From assembly GCA_018242625.1 (NCBI GenBank), contig JAFEBO010000008.1, forward strand, positions 434,001-498,000: 64,000 nt of DNA, in the 5' to 3' direction. Origin of the DNA: Planctomycetota bacterium (GTDB lineage Bacteria > Planctomycetota > Phycisphaerae > Phycisphaerales > UBA1924). Made by a program: the position numbers and the translations under genes. This document shows positions 33,360 through 43,147 of this stretch, one piece after another. A model generated the notes under the pieces. That model did no database searches, was not told where the DNA came from, and saw only the letters and a list, made by a program, of their open reading frames with translations. The first letter of the stretch is position 1, and each line of letters opens with the position of its first letter.

Positions 33360-34268
33360 ATGACGAGCCACTCCCCCCGCGCGTTCACCCTGATCGAACT
33401 GCTCATCACCATCGCCATCATGGCGATGCTCATCGGGATCCTCCTCCCCGCCCTCGCCGCCGCCCGAAAAACCGCCCGCGCCGCCGTCTGCCTGAGCTCC
33501 CAGCGTCAGACCGCCATCGGGATGCACGCCTACGCCGGCGATAACAAGGAAATCGTCATTCCTTCCTACAACATGTCCGACACCACCGGCTCTAAGCCCT
33601 GCGACGGCTGGGCGCCCATCCTCGACCGCGACGGCTACATCCCCGGTGCCGTCCAGACCAAGGCCACCGCTTTTTACTGCCCGGAGACCGTCGATGTCGA
33701 GGGCATGGCCACCGGCCAGACCGGCACCGATCCCCTCCTCCCCAAGGGCTGGATGGACTGGCCCAACATGCGAACCGGTTCGAAGAACTTCCCCGTCCTG
33801 ATCCCCGAACGCGGCTTCAACCGCATCATCCGCGTCTCCTACTGGATCAACGCCGACAACCCTATCGGCACCTCCAAGGTCTTCACCCCCGACACCTACT
33901 TCACCTCCTCCGTCGGCTACGGCCCGTCTCCCGCTCCCCAGAACGGCTACATGACCTACACCAGATTCGCCGCCCTCCGCCGCCCGTCTTCCCTCATCGC
34001 CACCGCCGACGGCGTCTACGCCGGTCGCCAGTCCGACAACAAAGTCGGCTCCACCAACTGCCGCATCGGCTACCGGCACACCGGCGCCGGCGGCGGCTCC
34101 GCCAACGTCGCCTTCGCCGACGGCCACGCCTCCGTCGTCTCCGCCCGCGATTTCCCCCGCGGCTACAACGGCAAAGCCAACATCGACGCCATCCGCGCCG
34201 AAAACTCCTTCAGCCGCCCGACCGTCTACGCCGACCCCGAAGCCGCCTACGAGATCGCCAACAAATAA
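33360..34268 (+). CDS. Prepilin-like protein with C-terminal FADGHA motif
   Basis: A 302-residue member of the planctomycete prepilin-like family. It starts MTSHSPRAFTLIELLITIAI, with the Glu+5 processing motif and a long hydrophobic helix. The family's C-terminal GSANVAFADGHASVVSARDF is intact at about residues 240-262. It is divergent from the transglutaminase-like gene. The two prepilin-like genes are not close paralogues outside their N-termini, and planctomycete genomes usually carry many such genes. A GC hairpin follows the stop. Confidence 0.9.
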   Translation: MTSHSPRAFTLIELLITIAIMAMLIGILLPALAAARKTARAAVCLSSQRQTAIGMHAYAGDNKEIVIPSYNMSDTTGSKPCDGWAPILDRDGYIPGAVQTKATAFYCPETVDVEGMATGQTGTDPLLPKGWMDWPNMRTGSKNFPVLIPERGFNRIIRVSYWINADNPIGTSKVFTPDTYFTSSVGYGPSPAPQNGYMTYTRFAALRRPSSLIATADGVYAGRQSDNKVGSTNCRIGYRHTGAGGGSANVAFADGHASVVSARDFPRGYNGKANIDAIRAENSFSRPTVYADPEAAYEIANK

Positions 34269-34271
34269 AAA

Positions 34272-34294
34272 GGGCGCCCGCTTCCGGACGCCCC
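34272..34294 (+). terminator. Hairpin terminator after prepilin-like gene
   Basis: GGGCGCCCG/CGGACGCCC with a CTTC loop and one mismatch, without a long T run. It lies between two convergent genes. Confidence 0.55.
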
Positions 34295-34333
34295 GCTTCA
34301 TTCGCCTCGAGCCGCCCTCTCGGCGGCATGATC

Positions 34334-34777
34334 TCACCCGCACATCGAATAGAAGAACTTCGCTTCCGTTACCTTGCCGTTCTTGACGGTGTACAGCGCC
34401 GTCTCCTGCATATTCCAGCGCTGACCCGCCATCGGGCCGCCCTTGAACGTGCAATCCAGGCTCATCGGCAGGATGAACTGATCACCGTTCACCACCGGCT
34501 TGCCGATGGTGCGACCGTGGATCTCGATGCTGTTGTGGAACTGCTCCGCCTTTTCGAGCAGCGTGGCCTTGCCCTCGCAGATGCGGTCGCATCCCGGGCC
34601 GCCCGCCACTTCGACGTGCCGCACGTTGTCCGCGTACAGCTCGCGGATCGCGTCCAGGTTCTTCCCGGCGCCGATCAGCTCGGCCATCCGCTTTCCGGTC
34701 TTCTCAGTGGCCTGATGCTCGGCCGACATCGGGGGCATTTCGAACGCAGGTTTCTTTTCCGTTGCCGTCGTGCTCAT
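34334..34777 (-). CDS. SnoaL/NTF2-like protein
   Basis: A 147-residue protein resembling the SnoaL-like NTF2 fold: LIGAGKNLDAIRELYADNVRH, GKATLLEKAEQFHNSI, and a late TALYTVKNGKVTEAKFFYSM. Such proteins often act as small ligand-binding or isomerase domains; no catalytic residues can be named. It starts MSTTATEKKPAF with an AGGAGC Shine-Dalgarno. It is followed (on its own strand upstream) by a PEP-CTERM gene in the same orientation. Function is not assignable further. Confidence 0.7.
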   Translation of the reverse strand: MSTTATEKKPAFEMPPMSAEHQATEKTGKRMAELIGAGKNLDAIRELYADNVRHVEVAGGPGCDRICEGKATLLEKAEQFHNSIEIHGRTIGKPVVNGDQFILPMSLDCTFKGGPMAGQRWNMQETALYTVKNGKVTEAKFFYSMCG

Positions 34778-34804
34778 GGTGCATTGCTCCTGAAAACAAG
34801 TTCC

Positions 34805-35428
34805 TTACCGCCGGCGGCGACATGCCGCAAGCAAACCCCAGCCGCCCAACCCAAGTGCGCCCGTCGTCCCCGGCGCCGGAACTCCCCACACCTCAATCAT
34901 TGCATTGCCCTTGGTCGTATACGACACCTTTCCGGCCGTATTCATCGTCTCCACATATGAGAATCCGCTCACAACTAACCTGAACCGGGTGATCGTGTAC
35001 GGGAAGAAATCGATCGTGGAGCCCACCGGCCCCGGGAAGCTCGGGATCACCTGCCCGCCGCCAAATCCCGTCGGGTAGTTGATCCCCACCGTCCCCCACA
35101 CAAACCACAGCCCGTTCGGCGCCGTCGTCGGCACGCCGTCGGACATGATCGACGCGCACGCCGCAAAGTTCGGATCGCTCGAATTCACATCCCCGCTCCA
35201 AGCCCCGACCGTTGTCACCGGGATATCCCAGCGGATCGTCGGCGTCAGCGCCACGAACCCGCTCGGCGTGTTCGGTTTCATCGCCACCGAAAACGTCGTC
35301 GGCGCCGTCGCCGGAGGCGTAATGAAATTCACAAAGGTGTCCAGCACCAGCGGCCGCGCACTCAGCAGCACATCCCCACGCGCCGCTACGCACACACACA
35401 CCGCGCCCACGCACGCAATCGTCTTCAT
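34805..35428 (-). CDS. PEP-CTERM secreted protein
   Basis: A 207-residue protein with a short signal peptide (MKTIACVGAVCVCVAARG), a beta-rich body without recognisable domain, and the C-terminal tail VPAPGTTGALGLGGWGLLAACRRRR. The tail has the VPAPG motif, hydrophobic stretch and Arg cluster of PEP-CTERM substrates of exosortase. A GAGGAGAG Shine-Dalgarno lies upstream. It is probably displayed on the envelope or matrix; function is unknown. Confidence 0.8.
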   Translation of the reverse strand: MKTIACVGAVCVCVAARGDVLLSARPLVLDTFVNFITPPATAPTTFSVAMKPNTPSGFVALTPTIRWDIPVTTVGAWSGDVNSSDPNFAACASIMSDGVPTTAPNGLWFVWGTVGINYPTGFGGGQVIPSFPGPVGSTIDFFPYTITRFRLVVSGFSYVETMNTAGKVSYTTKGNAMIEVWGVPAPGTTGALGLGGWGLLAACRRRR

Positions 35429-35757
35429 CTCTCTCTCCTCTCATGGCCCATCAAACTTCAATCACCCAAAGCCCGCGGCGGAACTCGCAAGCCTCGGCCC
35501 ACTCCCCAGCCCCAACCCAGCCCCAACTCCCAACCCCACCCCAGCCTACCCAACACCCCACCCCCTCAACAACCCCCTTTTCCCTTCCCCCATTTGGCAC
35601 TTTCCCTCTTTCTCGCCCCCCCCGCATTTGGCCCTTCGCCAATCTGCCCTTTGCCCATTTCTCCCCTCTCCGTGCCCCTGTGGCAAACGCCTTTCCCCTC
35701 TCCGAATTTGGCCCTTTGGCGATTTGGCCCTTTGGCCATTTCTCCTACCCTCCCCTC
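35429..35757. repeat. C-rich tract with TTTGGCCC repeats upstream of fumC
   Basis: This 329-base gap has no convincing gene. The left half is a long C/A-rich tract (CCCCAACC-like units); the right half repeats TTTGGCCCTTTGGC-like motifs several times. The minus strand is therefore G-run rich and could form G-quadruplexes. The fumC promoter box lies at its right end. Confidence 0.5.
35746..35751 (+). promoter_or_regulatory. Leaderless-type -10 box of fumC
   Basis: TACCCT plus six bases (CCCCTC) precede ATG 35758. This decides the start against the longer open frame from 35443. Confidence 0.5.
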
Positions 35758-37260
<1,503 letters not shown>

Positions 37261-37387
37261 TGTATTCCCACAGTGCCAAGTGCCTTCTGGTATTCTCCAA
37301 TCCGTAGTCGATGACGCTGCGCGAAAAGAAGAAGGAAAATACTGCCTTTCCAGGTCCGATGCACAATAATTGAAAGAAGTAGCGGCG

Positions 37388-39007
37388 ATGGCGCGATCCG
37401 ATCAAGCACTCAGAACATTGGGGTATGTCCGGTTCGGCGATGCCACTCGCAAGACAGCAACAAAGTTTGATGCGATCTTACAGACGCTAACGGTCAACAA
37501 AGACTACGAATTTACTACGGAAGCAGGTGTGGTATGGGGCCGTTTTGTGCCCGGCAGCAGTGGTGCCGTAAGATTGCAAAGGCCGGTTGTTCGCGCGCAC
37601 GCTGGCGACACGCAGCGTCTCCGAATTGATGCGCTTCAAGCGATATTTCAAGAGGGAATTTACGGACAACATGTAGACAGAAGTGGTCGTATGCTTTCAT
37701 TTGATCAAGCAATGAAGTATGTGGCTGCAGCAAAGAAATCAAAACGCTTCGACAAAGCGGCGTGGTACGATGTGTCCGGCGCACTGAGCTTGGCTCATCC
37801 AAGCATCTTGAGTCAGCTCGTTCATGACAAGATATTGCCCTTGCTGTTCAAATGGAATCGCAAAGCCGTCTTGCATGCATTCGCCGTCGATAACGATTTG
37901 GAACGGAGGTTCGGCCAAATCCGAAGCATTCGAGTTGCGAGCGAATATGACATACTTGTTTTTGCAAGTGGCAATCCATCAGGTCTCCCGGAAGTGCCGG
38001 AGAGTCTGACAGCTTGGCAGTCGACGGCGCCAACTGGGTTTTTTGCCGGGTTGTTAGATTGGGCTTCTCTTCTTACATTCCCATATATTAACGCGTACAG
38101 CTGCGGATGGCTTGGAATCTGTTTTTCGTATGTGGCGGATGAGATGGATAAGTATAAGCCAGGCATTTACCCGCAAACGCAGCTGTCTTTGAAGCGATCT
38201 CATGCGTTTTTCGGAACCCAGCAGTCAGCCAAGAAAATAGCCAATGGAATGCTGCACATTTCATTTGATTCGCTGCATTCTAAATATTGTTGGACAAAGG
38301 ACAGGTCGCATTCCGAAAGCTTGATACTGTGGATTGCAGAACGTTCTGCTATCCTGCTAGGCGGGCTTTCGAACTTAACAACATATGAGCGGGCGAGCCT
38401 TGGTCCCGGGGTTGATTTTGTTCTGGCCCAAGAGCAGATGTGGACTATTGATCGCATACTCCGTCGCACAATTCAAATTCAGTCCGCTGAAGCTGGCTGG
38501 TCGACGCGTACGCATCTTTTTGAGATAGCCGACATGTGGTCTGAGTTAATGAAACAATGGAAAGGAAACCATGAGGGCGAATGGTTTCGCAGTCTTTTTC
38601 GGCCGAAAACTTCTGCAAGACATGTAATTGAATGTCTTCGTCTTTTGCCCCAGCCGTGGAGAGCACGATTCTCAGAGGTCGCAAACGAGATTTACGCGGA
38701 ATTGGAAAATTGTATCAAACAGTCGGTGTGGTCGACAAAAATGAAGAGCGCAGCGGGAGTGTTGCTGCCGGACGGCAAAGGTGCCACTAAGATTGATGCT
38801 TGGGAAGAATTTATTCCATCTGTGATACGTGATTTGCGCAATACGCATCATGGATACTCGCCCGATCCAAAGAAAGCTCCAAAGCCTCGAAGCCGGATGA
38901 TATTAACCACCGGTGATTTGCCAGAGAGTACTTCATTCCTGCCGTCTTTATGGCTTTTAGCGTTTCTGTCCGATCCAGCTAAGTTTCTTGGGTGGAAACC
39001 TGAGTGA
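37388..39007 (+). CDS. Unrecognised large protein with HEPN-like motif
   Basis: A 539-residue protein of visibly lower GC than its surroundings. No domain is recognised over most of its length. Near the C-terminus (about residues 481-489) it has RDLRNTHHG in a helical context, resembling the RX4-6H active-site motif of HEPN ribonucleases found in abortive-infection and other defence systems. There is no signal peptide and no transmembrane segment. The start at ATG 37388 has a GAAAGAAG purine tract upstream. It faces the 39.1-kb gene tail to tail, next to a REP/RAYT region. A defence role is inference only. Confidence 0.6.
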   Translation: MARSDQALRTLGYVRFGDATRKTATKFDAILQTLTVNKDYEFTTEAGVVWGRFVPGSSGAVRLQRPVVRAHAGDTQRLRIDALQAIFQEGIYGQHVDRSGRMLSFDQAMKYVAAAKKSKRFDKAAWYDVSGALSLAHPSILSQLVHDKILPLLFKWNRKAVLHAFAVDNDLERRFGQIRSIRVASEYDILVFASGNPSGLPEVPESLTAWQSTAPTGFFAGLLDWASLLTFPYINAYSCGWLGICFSYVADEMDKYKPGIYPQTQLSLKRSHAFFGTQQSAKKIANGMLHISFDSLHSKYCWTKDRSHSESLILWIAERSAILLGGLSNLTTYERASLGPGVDFVLAQEQMWTIDRILRRTIQIQSAEAGWSTRTHLFEIADMWSELMKQWKGNHEGEWFRSLFRPKTSARHVIECLRLLPQPWRARFSEVANEIYAELENCIKQSVWSTKMKSAAGVLLPDGKGATKIDAWEEFIPSVIRDLRNTHHGYSPDPKKAPKPRSRMILTTGDLPESTSFLPSLWLLAFLSDPAKFLGWKPE

Positions 39008-39074
39008 GCAGGGATCAAAAACGGAACGATCGGAGTGTTCGCAGTTAACGCGAGATGCGGCTGTGATCTGTTGG

Positions 39075-40166
39075 TCAAAGACGTCCGTAGGCTTTTAGAA
39101 GTCGAAACGTATCTCTTCCGTCCAACAACATATATTGCCGCGGATTTGAAGGTTGTACGGCGAAAGCGCGAAGTGTTTCACGTACCCTTAATCCGATATC
39201 ATGACAGTGCTGTACCACAAGTATTTGGGCTGACGTTGTCGCAAGGCGGGCGATTTGATCGCTTCTTTTCCCACACATATCGAGCGTCATTTCCGCAAAA
39301 CGTGCTGGCCCTTTGAACATGAAAGCCGCACTCTTTCGGGCGCCTGCGATAGAAAGTGAAGTGGTGTAGTGATCAGCCTGTTCGCCTCCCCAATCCTTTG
39401 CGGTTTCGTCGCTGAGGATAGCGGCAAGGCGTAGCTTGACTTGCTCTTCAGATAAGTCCTTCATCGCAGAAGCCCAATCGGCACAAGTCGCACGATCAAT
39501 TGTCTTGATTAACTCGAACTGGTCGATGTCTTCAGGAAAAATTTCGAATTGTTCGAAACCTGACCAAGAGAGTTTCGCCGCGAGCTCATCACCGTTCCGC
39601 TCTCGGTGATGGAAACTAGGCGCTCCCATGATCAGCGGGTGAATCGTTACACGTGTGTCTGACACTTCTCGGAGTTGACCGACGATTGAGACAGTTGTCT
39701 CGATGTTCTGCTCGAGTCTTCCGGTATCGCTTACCAGGTGGTCGGGGTCAAAGCTCAGCCAATATTCGCGCGTCGGGTCGAAGGGGGCACTGATTCTATT
39801 TAGGGCGCGCTTACAAGACTTGTCGTACACATCGGGCGTTCCCAAAAGGTTTTCCGTGCTGCAAAAGAGCTGCCCGACTTGTGGATCCGAAGCCAGGGAT
39901 CCAAGAGCTGGAACGCCTTGCGCCTTACAGGCGTCAAGCACCAATTCAACGAGCAAGTGATCATTTTGCACGTCATACGGCCAAATGGTGCTGGGGTGTT
40001 TCCTCTTATTGAATTCCGCCGCAAACGAAGTCCCAAATACTGAAAGGCATTTACGATGGTTGATGAACCCCGGATCGATATGGTGATACGGAGTCAGAAT
40101 GCGCGTCGCAGCCTCCTTCGGATCACGAAGGGGGTTATCGGCAGCCTCGGATGGATCCGATGTCAT
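39075..40166 (-). CDS. Unrecognised protein with nuclease-like C-terminus
   Basis: A 363-residue protein starting at ATG 40166, chosen because TACACT lies exactly six bases upstream. The N-terminal 250 residues are unrecognised. The last 106 residues have the look of a restriction-endonuclease-like core: GGEQADHY, AAFMFKGPA, CGKRSDQIARL, QILVVQHC, and a YMLLDGRDTFRLL end. By analogy the Asp and the Lys of FKG could be catalytic, although the usual acidic residue before the Lys is Met. This family resemblance is from memory and uncertain. It is convergent with the HEPN-like gene, 67 bases apart. Confidence 0.55.
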   Translation of the reverse strand: MTSDPSEAADNPLRDPKEAATRILTPYHHIDPGFINHRKCLSVFGTSFAAEFNKRKHPSTIWPYDVQNDHLLVELVLDACKAQGVPALGSLASDPQVGQLFCSTENLLGTPDVYDKSCKRALNRISAPFDPTREYWLSFDPDHLVSDTGRLEQNIETTVSIVGQLREVSDTRVTIHPLIMGAPSFHHRERNGDELAAKLSWSGFEQFEIFPEDIDQFELIKTIDRATCADWASAMKDLSEEQVKLRLAAILSDETAKDWGGEQADHYTTSLSIAGARKSAAFMFKGPARFAEMTLDMCGKRSDQIARLATTSAQILVVQHCHDIGLRVRETLRAFAVQPSNPRQYMLLDGRDTFRLLKAYGRL

Positions 40167-40172
40167 TCGGTA

Positions 40173-40178
40173 AGTGTA
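40173..40178 (-). promoter_or_regulatory. Leaderless-type -10 box of the 39.1-kb gene
   Basis: On the minus strand TACACT is followed by TACCGA and ATG 40166. The same arrangement in a lower-GC gene suggests the gene is adapted to host transcription. Confidence 0.5.
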
Positions 40179-40249
40179 ACAACGGCCTAGCAGGGCGTTA
40201 AAGTACCGCGATTGATGCCTACAGAATGATCCGCCTCTGGTTCGCGACC

Positions 40250-40418
40250 GGCGGGTGGCACTGACCTTCCGGCAATCCCCCAACCCCAGAATTCACCCCA
40301 CGCGTCGTGCCACTGACCTCGGCTTTGAGAGGTCAGTGTGTCTTTGGTCTCCGGTCTTTCCGCCTTTCGTCCGATCCCAAAGGCCCACTGACCTTGCCAA
40401 GCCAAGGTCAGTGGCACG
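40250..40418. repeat. REP cluster A, before the intact RAYT gene
   Basis: A unit of about 170 bases with two palindromes. The first is CACTGACCTC/GAGGTCAGTG around an 8-base loop (40311-40338). The second is CACTGACCTT/AAGGTCAGTG around GCCAAGCC (40386-40413). A lead-in with GCGGGTGGCACTGACCTTCC precedes them. The unit recurs, complete or decayed, at seven more places up to 48.4 kb. Confidence 0.85.
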
Positions 40419-40442
40419 AAACAGGAGCTTCCCATCTTCCTG

Positions 40443-40448
40443 TATCTT
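40443..40448 (+). promoter_or_regulatory. Leaderless-type -10 box of RAYT 1
   Basis: TATCTT plus six bases (GTCCGC) precede GTG 40455. An equivalent TATCTT box precedes the second RAYT gene. Confidence 0.5.
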
Positions 40449-40454
40449 GTCCGC

Positions 40455-41057
40455 GTGGCCCTTCCTCTCGACAAACCAAAGCCTCATCGGAAGAAACTCC
40501 ACAGAAGAGAACACGGAACCCGTTTCATCACGTTCTCCTGCTTCCGTCGTCTTCCTCTCCTCGGCAAAGCCGGCGCACGCAACATCTTCGTCGAAAGCCT
40601 CTATGAAGCCCGTGAGCAGTTCGGGTTCGCCCTCTACGCCTGGGTCATCATGCCCGAGCACGTGCACATCCTCATGCACACGCGATCCAAGGCCCCGATG
40701 GCCACCATCCTCAAGTCGATCAAGCTCAAGACCTCGATCCGAATCCTTACTCGCTGGAAAGAACTCCGCGCACCGATCCTCCTCAAGATCCTCGGCCCGA
40801 CCGGATCGCCGCGATTCTGGCAGCCCGGGGGAGGCTTCGACCGCAACGTCCGCGACAACGACGAGTTCATGCGCGAGCTTCGATACGTCCACCGCAACCC
40901 CGTCAAGCGCGGCCTCGTCGAGAAACCCGAGTGGTGGGAGTGGTCCAGTTGCCGCTGGTGGATGGGAATCCGCGGACCGGGCATTCGCCCCTGCGACCCG
41001 CCGCCACTTTTCCCCGACGAACTCGCCGCGCTGATGGCATCGAATTCGTACATGTGA
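40455..41057 (+). CDS. REP-associated tyrosine transposase (RAYT), intact copy
   Basis: A 200-residue Y1/IS200-like transposase of the RAYT type. The HUH metal motif is in VIMPEHVHILMH (about residues 66-77). The catalytic tyrosine is in LRYVHRNPVKRGLVEKPEWW (about 144-163), the classic RAYT block. The preceding and following DNA carries palindromic REP units, as expected for a RAYT and its substrates: cluster A ends 37 bases before the start and a single palindrome begins 17 bases after the stop. The start is GTG 40455. Such proteins nick and join REP hairpins, and are usually domesticated rather than free-moving. Confidence 0.93.
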   Translation: MALPLDKPKPHRKKLHRREHGTRFITFSCFRRLPLLGKAGARNIFVESLYEAREQFGFALYAWVIMPEHVHILMHTRSKAPMATILKSIKLKTSIRILTRWKELRAPILLKILGPTGSPRFWQPGGGFDRNVRDNDEFMRELRYVHRNPVKRGLVEKPEWWEWSSCRWWMGIRGPGIRPCDPPPLFPDELAALMASNSYM

Positions 41058-41073
41058 GCCGAGGCATCGATCG

Positions 41074-41101
41074 CACTGACCCTGCCAAGCCAAGGTCAGT
41101 G
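41074..41101. repeat. REP palindrome B, after the intact RAYT gene
   Basis: CACTGACCCT/AAGGTCAGTG around GCCAAGCC with one mismatch. It directly adjoins the truncated copy of the lipoprotein cassette, marking a rearrangement boundary. Confidence 0.85.
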
Positions 41102-41115
41102 CCACGAGGTCGATG

Positions 41116-41233
41116 CCACCTGCCGAGTTTTCAATGGCGGTTGATGACGCGACCTGGACAATGATATCGGTTCCAAACCAGTCTGCGGTCGATTTGAAGG
41201 TCGACGATGTGTATGTCCAAACCGTCTCCCTCA
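41116..41233 (+). pseudogene. C-terminal remnant of the 43.4-kb lipoprotein gene
   Basis: In one frame this stretch reads PAEFSMAVDDATWTMISV, then SAVDLKVDDVYVQTVSLN. It matches the last 37 residues of the lipoprotein at 43425-44261 (NEFSIPVDGVTWTMTAV, then TAIDVKINGVYAQTVSLN). No 5' part remains: the homology begins 12-15 bases after REP palindrome B. Its frame reads on past the homologous stop position. It is a decayed duplicate whose front was lost at the REP. Confidence 0.75.
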
Positions 41234-41239
41234 ACGAAA

Positions 41240-42037
41240 ATGCCTCGACCCGTGAGCACGTCGCTTTATACGGCGCTGCTTATGTCAGTTTTCAGGCTCG
41301 CGGGCTGCGCCGATCTGCCGGTGCAGCCGGCGAGCGTTGTTAACGCCGCGCCCCGCACAGACAGCGTTCGCGTTTGCCTCCTCATTGACCCCCGTTGGGA
41401 ACTTCCGGGCTGGGGCACCTGCGTTCCGATCGGAAACGGCGTGATTGCCACAAGTCTGCACCTTGTTCAGACGCCAGTGTCTTCATTGTCCATAGACGGA
41501 CAAACGGTTCCCGTCGAGGTCGTTGCCGCGGGAGGAGTTTGGCATTCGAAGAACTTGGATGGGGCAATCGCTCACGGCGATGACTGGGGTGACGTTTCGA
41601 AAGATTGGCTGAAGTTCAAAGTCGGCAAATACGCGGGTGGGGGCGGCCAAAGCTTTGAACCCGCACCCGGCTCCATGATCGACTTCGATCGCCCGCTTCA
41701 TATTGGCGAACCAATCTATCTGATCGGCTTTGCTAGTTACGACCTGGAATTGGAAGACATCAAGCACCGCGGGCCCTCCGTCATCGCTGGTCGCGTCACT
41801 CAAGCCCCCAAGAACTGGAACGGGCGAATAGCGGCCGTCGCGGTCGAGCCTCCGCTCACGCACGATCAATACGGAGGCCTCAGCGGCGGAGCCGCGGTCG
41901 TCTATGACCAGGAAACAAATCAATGGGTAGTCGTCGGGCTTTTCCGAGGGAACCGAGAACGTCGCAATCGATTCGGACCGTTCGAATGGACCGAGTGGAA
42001 TCTCACGCAAGTCGTCCGCCCGCCGATGCACCCGTGA
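41240..42037 (+). CDS. Trypsin-like serine protease lipoprotein, copy 1
   Basis: A 265-residue putative lipoprotein; the lipobox-like FRLAGC gives a Cys at about residue 24. The body looks like a degenerate chymotrypsin fold: IATSLHLV (His), DWLKFKV (Asp region) and YGGLSGGAAVVYD (Ser in SGG). It is a paralogue of the protein at 44275-45042; long blocks such as TPVSSLSID and VEVVAAGG are shared. The start is uncertain: ATG 41240 gives the best signal peptide but has no clear Shine-Dalgarno. It lies behind a remnant of its former upstream partner gene. Confidence 0.68.
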   Translation: MPRPVSTSLYTALLMSVFRLAGCADLPVQPASVVNAAPRTDSVRVCLLIDPRWELPGWGTCVPIGNGVIATSLHLVQTPVSSLSIDGQTVPVEVVAAGGVWHSKNLDGAIAHGDDWGDVSKDWLKFKVGKYAGGGGQSFEPAPGSMIDFDRPLHIGEPIYLIGFASYDLELEDIKHRGPSVIAGRVTQAPKNWNGRIAAVAVEPPLTHDQYGGLSGGAAVVYDQETNQWVVVGLFRGNRERRNRFGPFEWTEWNLTQVVRPPMHP

Positions 42038-42038
42038 A

Positions 42039-42220
42039 CGGCTGGTGGCACTGACCTTCCCTCCTTCCACGGCGGGTGGCATTGACCTTGCCCTCCCGCC
42101 CGACGTTCGAATTTCGAAAGACGTACCGTGCCACAGCCCTCGGTCGCTCCGAGGTCAGTGCGTCTTTCGCCTTCTCCGCCCCCGATCCAAACCCCCTGAC
42201 CTCGCCAACCCAAGGCATCA
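42039..42220. repeat. REP cluster C, decayed
   Basis: Two lead-in sequences (GGTGGCACTGACCTTCC and GGGTGGCATTGACCTTGCC) are followed by imperfect palindromes near 42130-42160 and 42193-42218 in which several arm bases no longer pair. The order of parts is the same as in cluster A. Confidence 0.75.
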
Positions 42221-42470
42221 CTTTGCTATCTTCACGACGCGGACCAAACGGTTCGCCCTCCCGGAGAAAACAGCTTGGGATTCAACCTGCAATCAGCCAT
42301 GGTCTTCAAGGCCATGGGCTCTCGCCTGGCGCTTTTCAAAGTCCTCGGAACGCGAAAAGCACTTTTCGCATCCGTTGACACCATCCAACCACGATGTACT
42401 CCCCCATGTCGCACCAACGCGAGCCTGGGTCGAGCGATCCTGCGAGTAATCGGGGCCAAATATTAAAATG
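42221..42470. other. Gap between REP clusters C and D
   Basis: I see no convincing gene in this 250-base stretch. A 63-codon open frame from 42275 lacks a ribosome-binding site, has no family resemblance and overlaps no neighbour. The sequence has a hairpin-like GGCCATGG/CCATGGCC-like pair (CCATGGTCTTCAAGGCCATGG) near 42297-42317. Confidence 0.3.
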
Positions 42471-42756
42471 GCGGGTGGCACTGACCTTCCGGCAATCCCT
42501 CAACCCCGGAATCCACCCCACGCGTCGTGGCGCGATGGGTATGAAGGCCTGCTGCTCCTGCCGGGGAACGATCCCGGTGGGACATAGCACTCCCATCAAG
42601 GAGGCGGGTGGCACTGACCTTCCTCTTTCCCCCTCGCTTTGAATCCACCCCACGCGTCGTGCCACTGACCTCGGTTCCTCCGAGGTCAGTGTGTCTTTCG
42701 CCTTCTCCGCTAACGATCCAAACCCACTGACCTTGCCAAGCCAAGGTCAGTGGCAC
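42471..42756. repeat. REP cluster D, before the truncated RAYT gene
   Basis: A partial unit (42471-42530, lead-in only) is followed by a complete unit. The complete unit has CACTGACCTCGG/CCGAGGTCAGTG (42663-42691) and CACTGACCTT/AAGGTCAGTG with loop GCCAAGCC (42725-42752). In the first palindrome, the extra GG/CC pairs extend the stem compared with cluster A, so loop changes keep pairing. Confidence 0.85.
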
Positions 42757-42763
42757 AATTCGA

Positions 42764-42769
42764 TATCTT
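42764..42769 (+). promoter_or_regulatory. Leaderless-type -10 box of RAYT 2
   Basis: TATCTT plus six bases (CTCCTC) precede GTG 42776, mirroring RAYT 1. Confidence 0.5.
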
Positions 42770-42775
42770 CTCCTC

Positions 42776-43147
42776 GTGCAAAGCCGTCCTCCCATTCGCA
42801 AGCGACTCCACCGCCGCGCGGGCGGAATTCGGTTCATCACCTTCTCCAATTACCGCCGCCTCCCTCTCCTCGGCAAGCCCGGCGCACGGAACGTCTTTGT
42901 CGATTGCCTCTACGAAGCCCGCGAGGAATTCGGCTTCGCTCTCTATGCGTGGGTCATCATGCCCGAGCACGTCCACATCCTCATGCACACCCGATCGAAA
43001 GCTCCGATGGCCACCATCCTCAAGTCGATCAAACTCAAAACCTCGATCCGAATCCTCACGCGCTGGAAAGAACTCCGCGCCCCGATCCTGCACCAGATTC
43101 TCGGCCCGAGCGGTGCCCCGCGATTCTGGCAGCCCCGACGCGAATGA
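42776..43147 (+). CDS. RAYT, truncated copy lacking the catalytic tyrosine
   Basis: A 123-residue product collinear with residues 1-122 of the intact RAYT. It keeps the HUH motif (MPEHVHILMH), but stops just after PRFWQP, before the tyrosine block. From FGFALYA to RAPIL, 54 residues are identical between the two copies, while the DNA differs at 15 third positions and nowhere else. Its start and promoter box match those of RAYT 1, and REP cluster D lies just upstream. It cannot carry out Y1 transposition alone; it may be a decaying gene or a retained DNA-binding fragment. Confidence 0.85.
   Translation: MQSRPPIRKRLHRRAGGIRFITFSNYRRLPLLGKPGARNVFVDCLYEAREEFGFALYAWVIMPEHVHILMHTRSKAPMATILKSIKLKTSIRILTRWKELRAPILHQILGPSGAPRFWQPRRE

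Noticed and set aside
42275..42466. 63-codon open frame between REP clusters
   Set aside because: No ribosome-binding site, no TANNNT box at the right distance, and no protein-like pattern.
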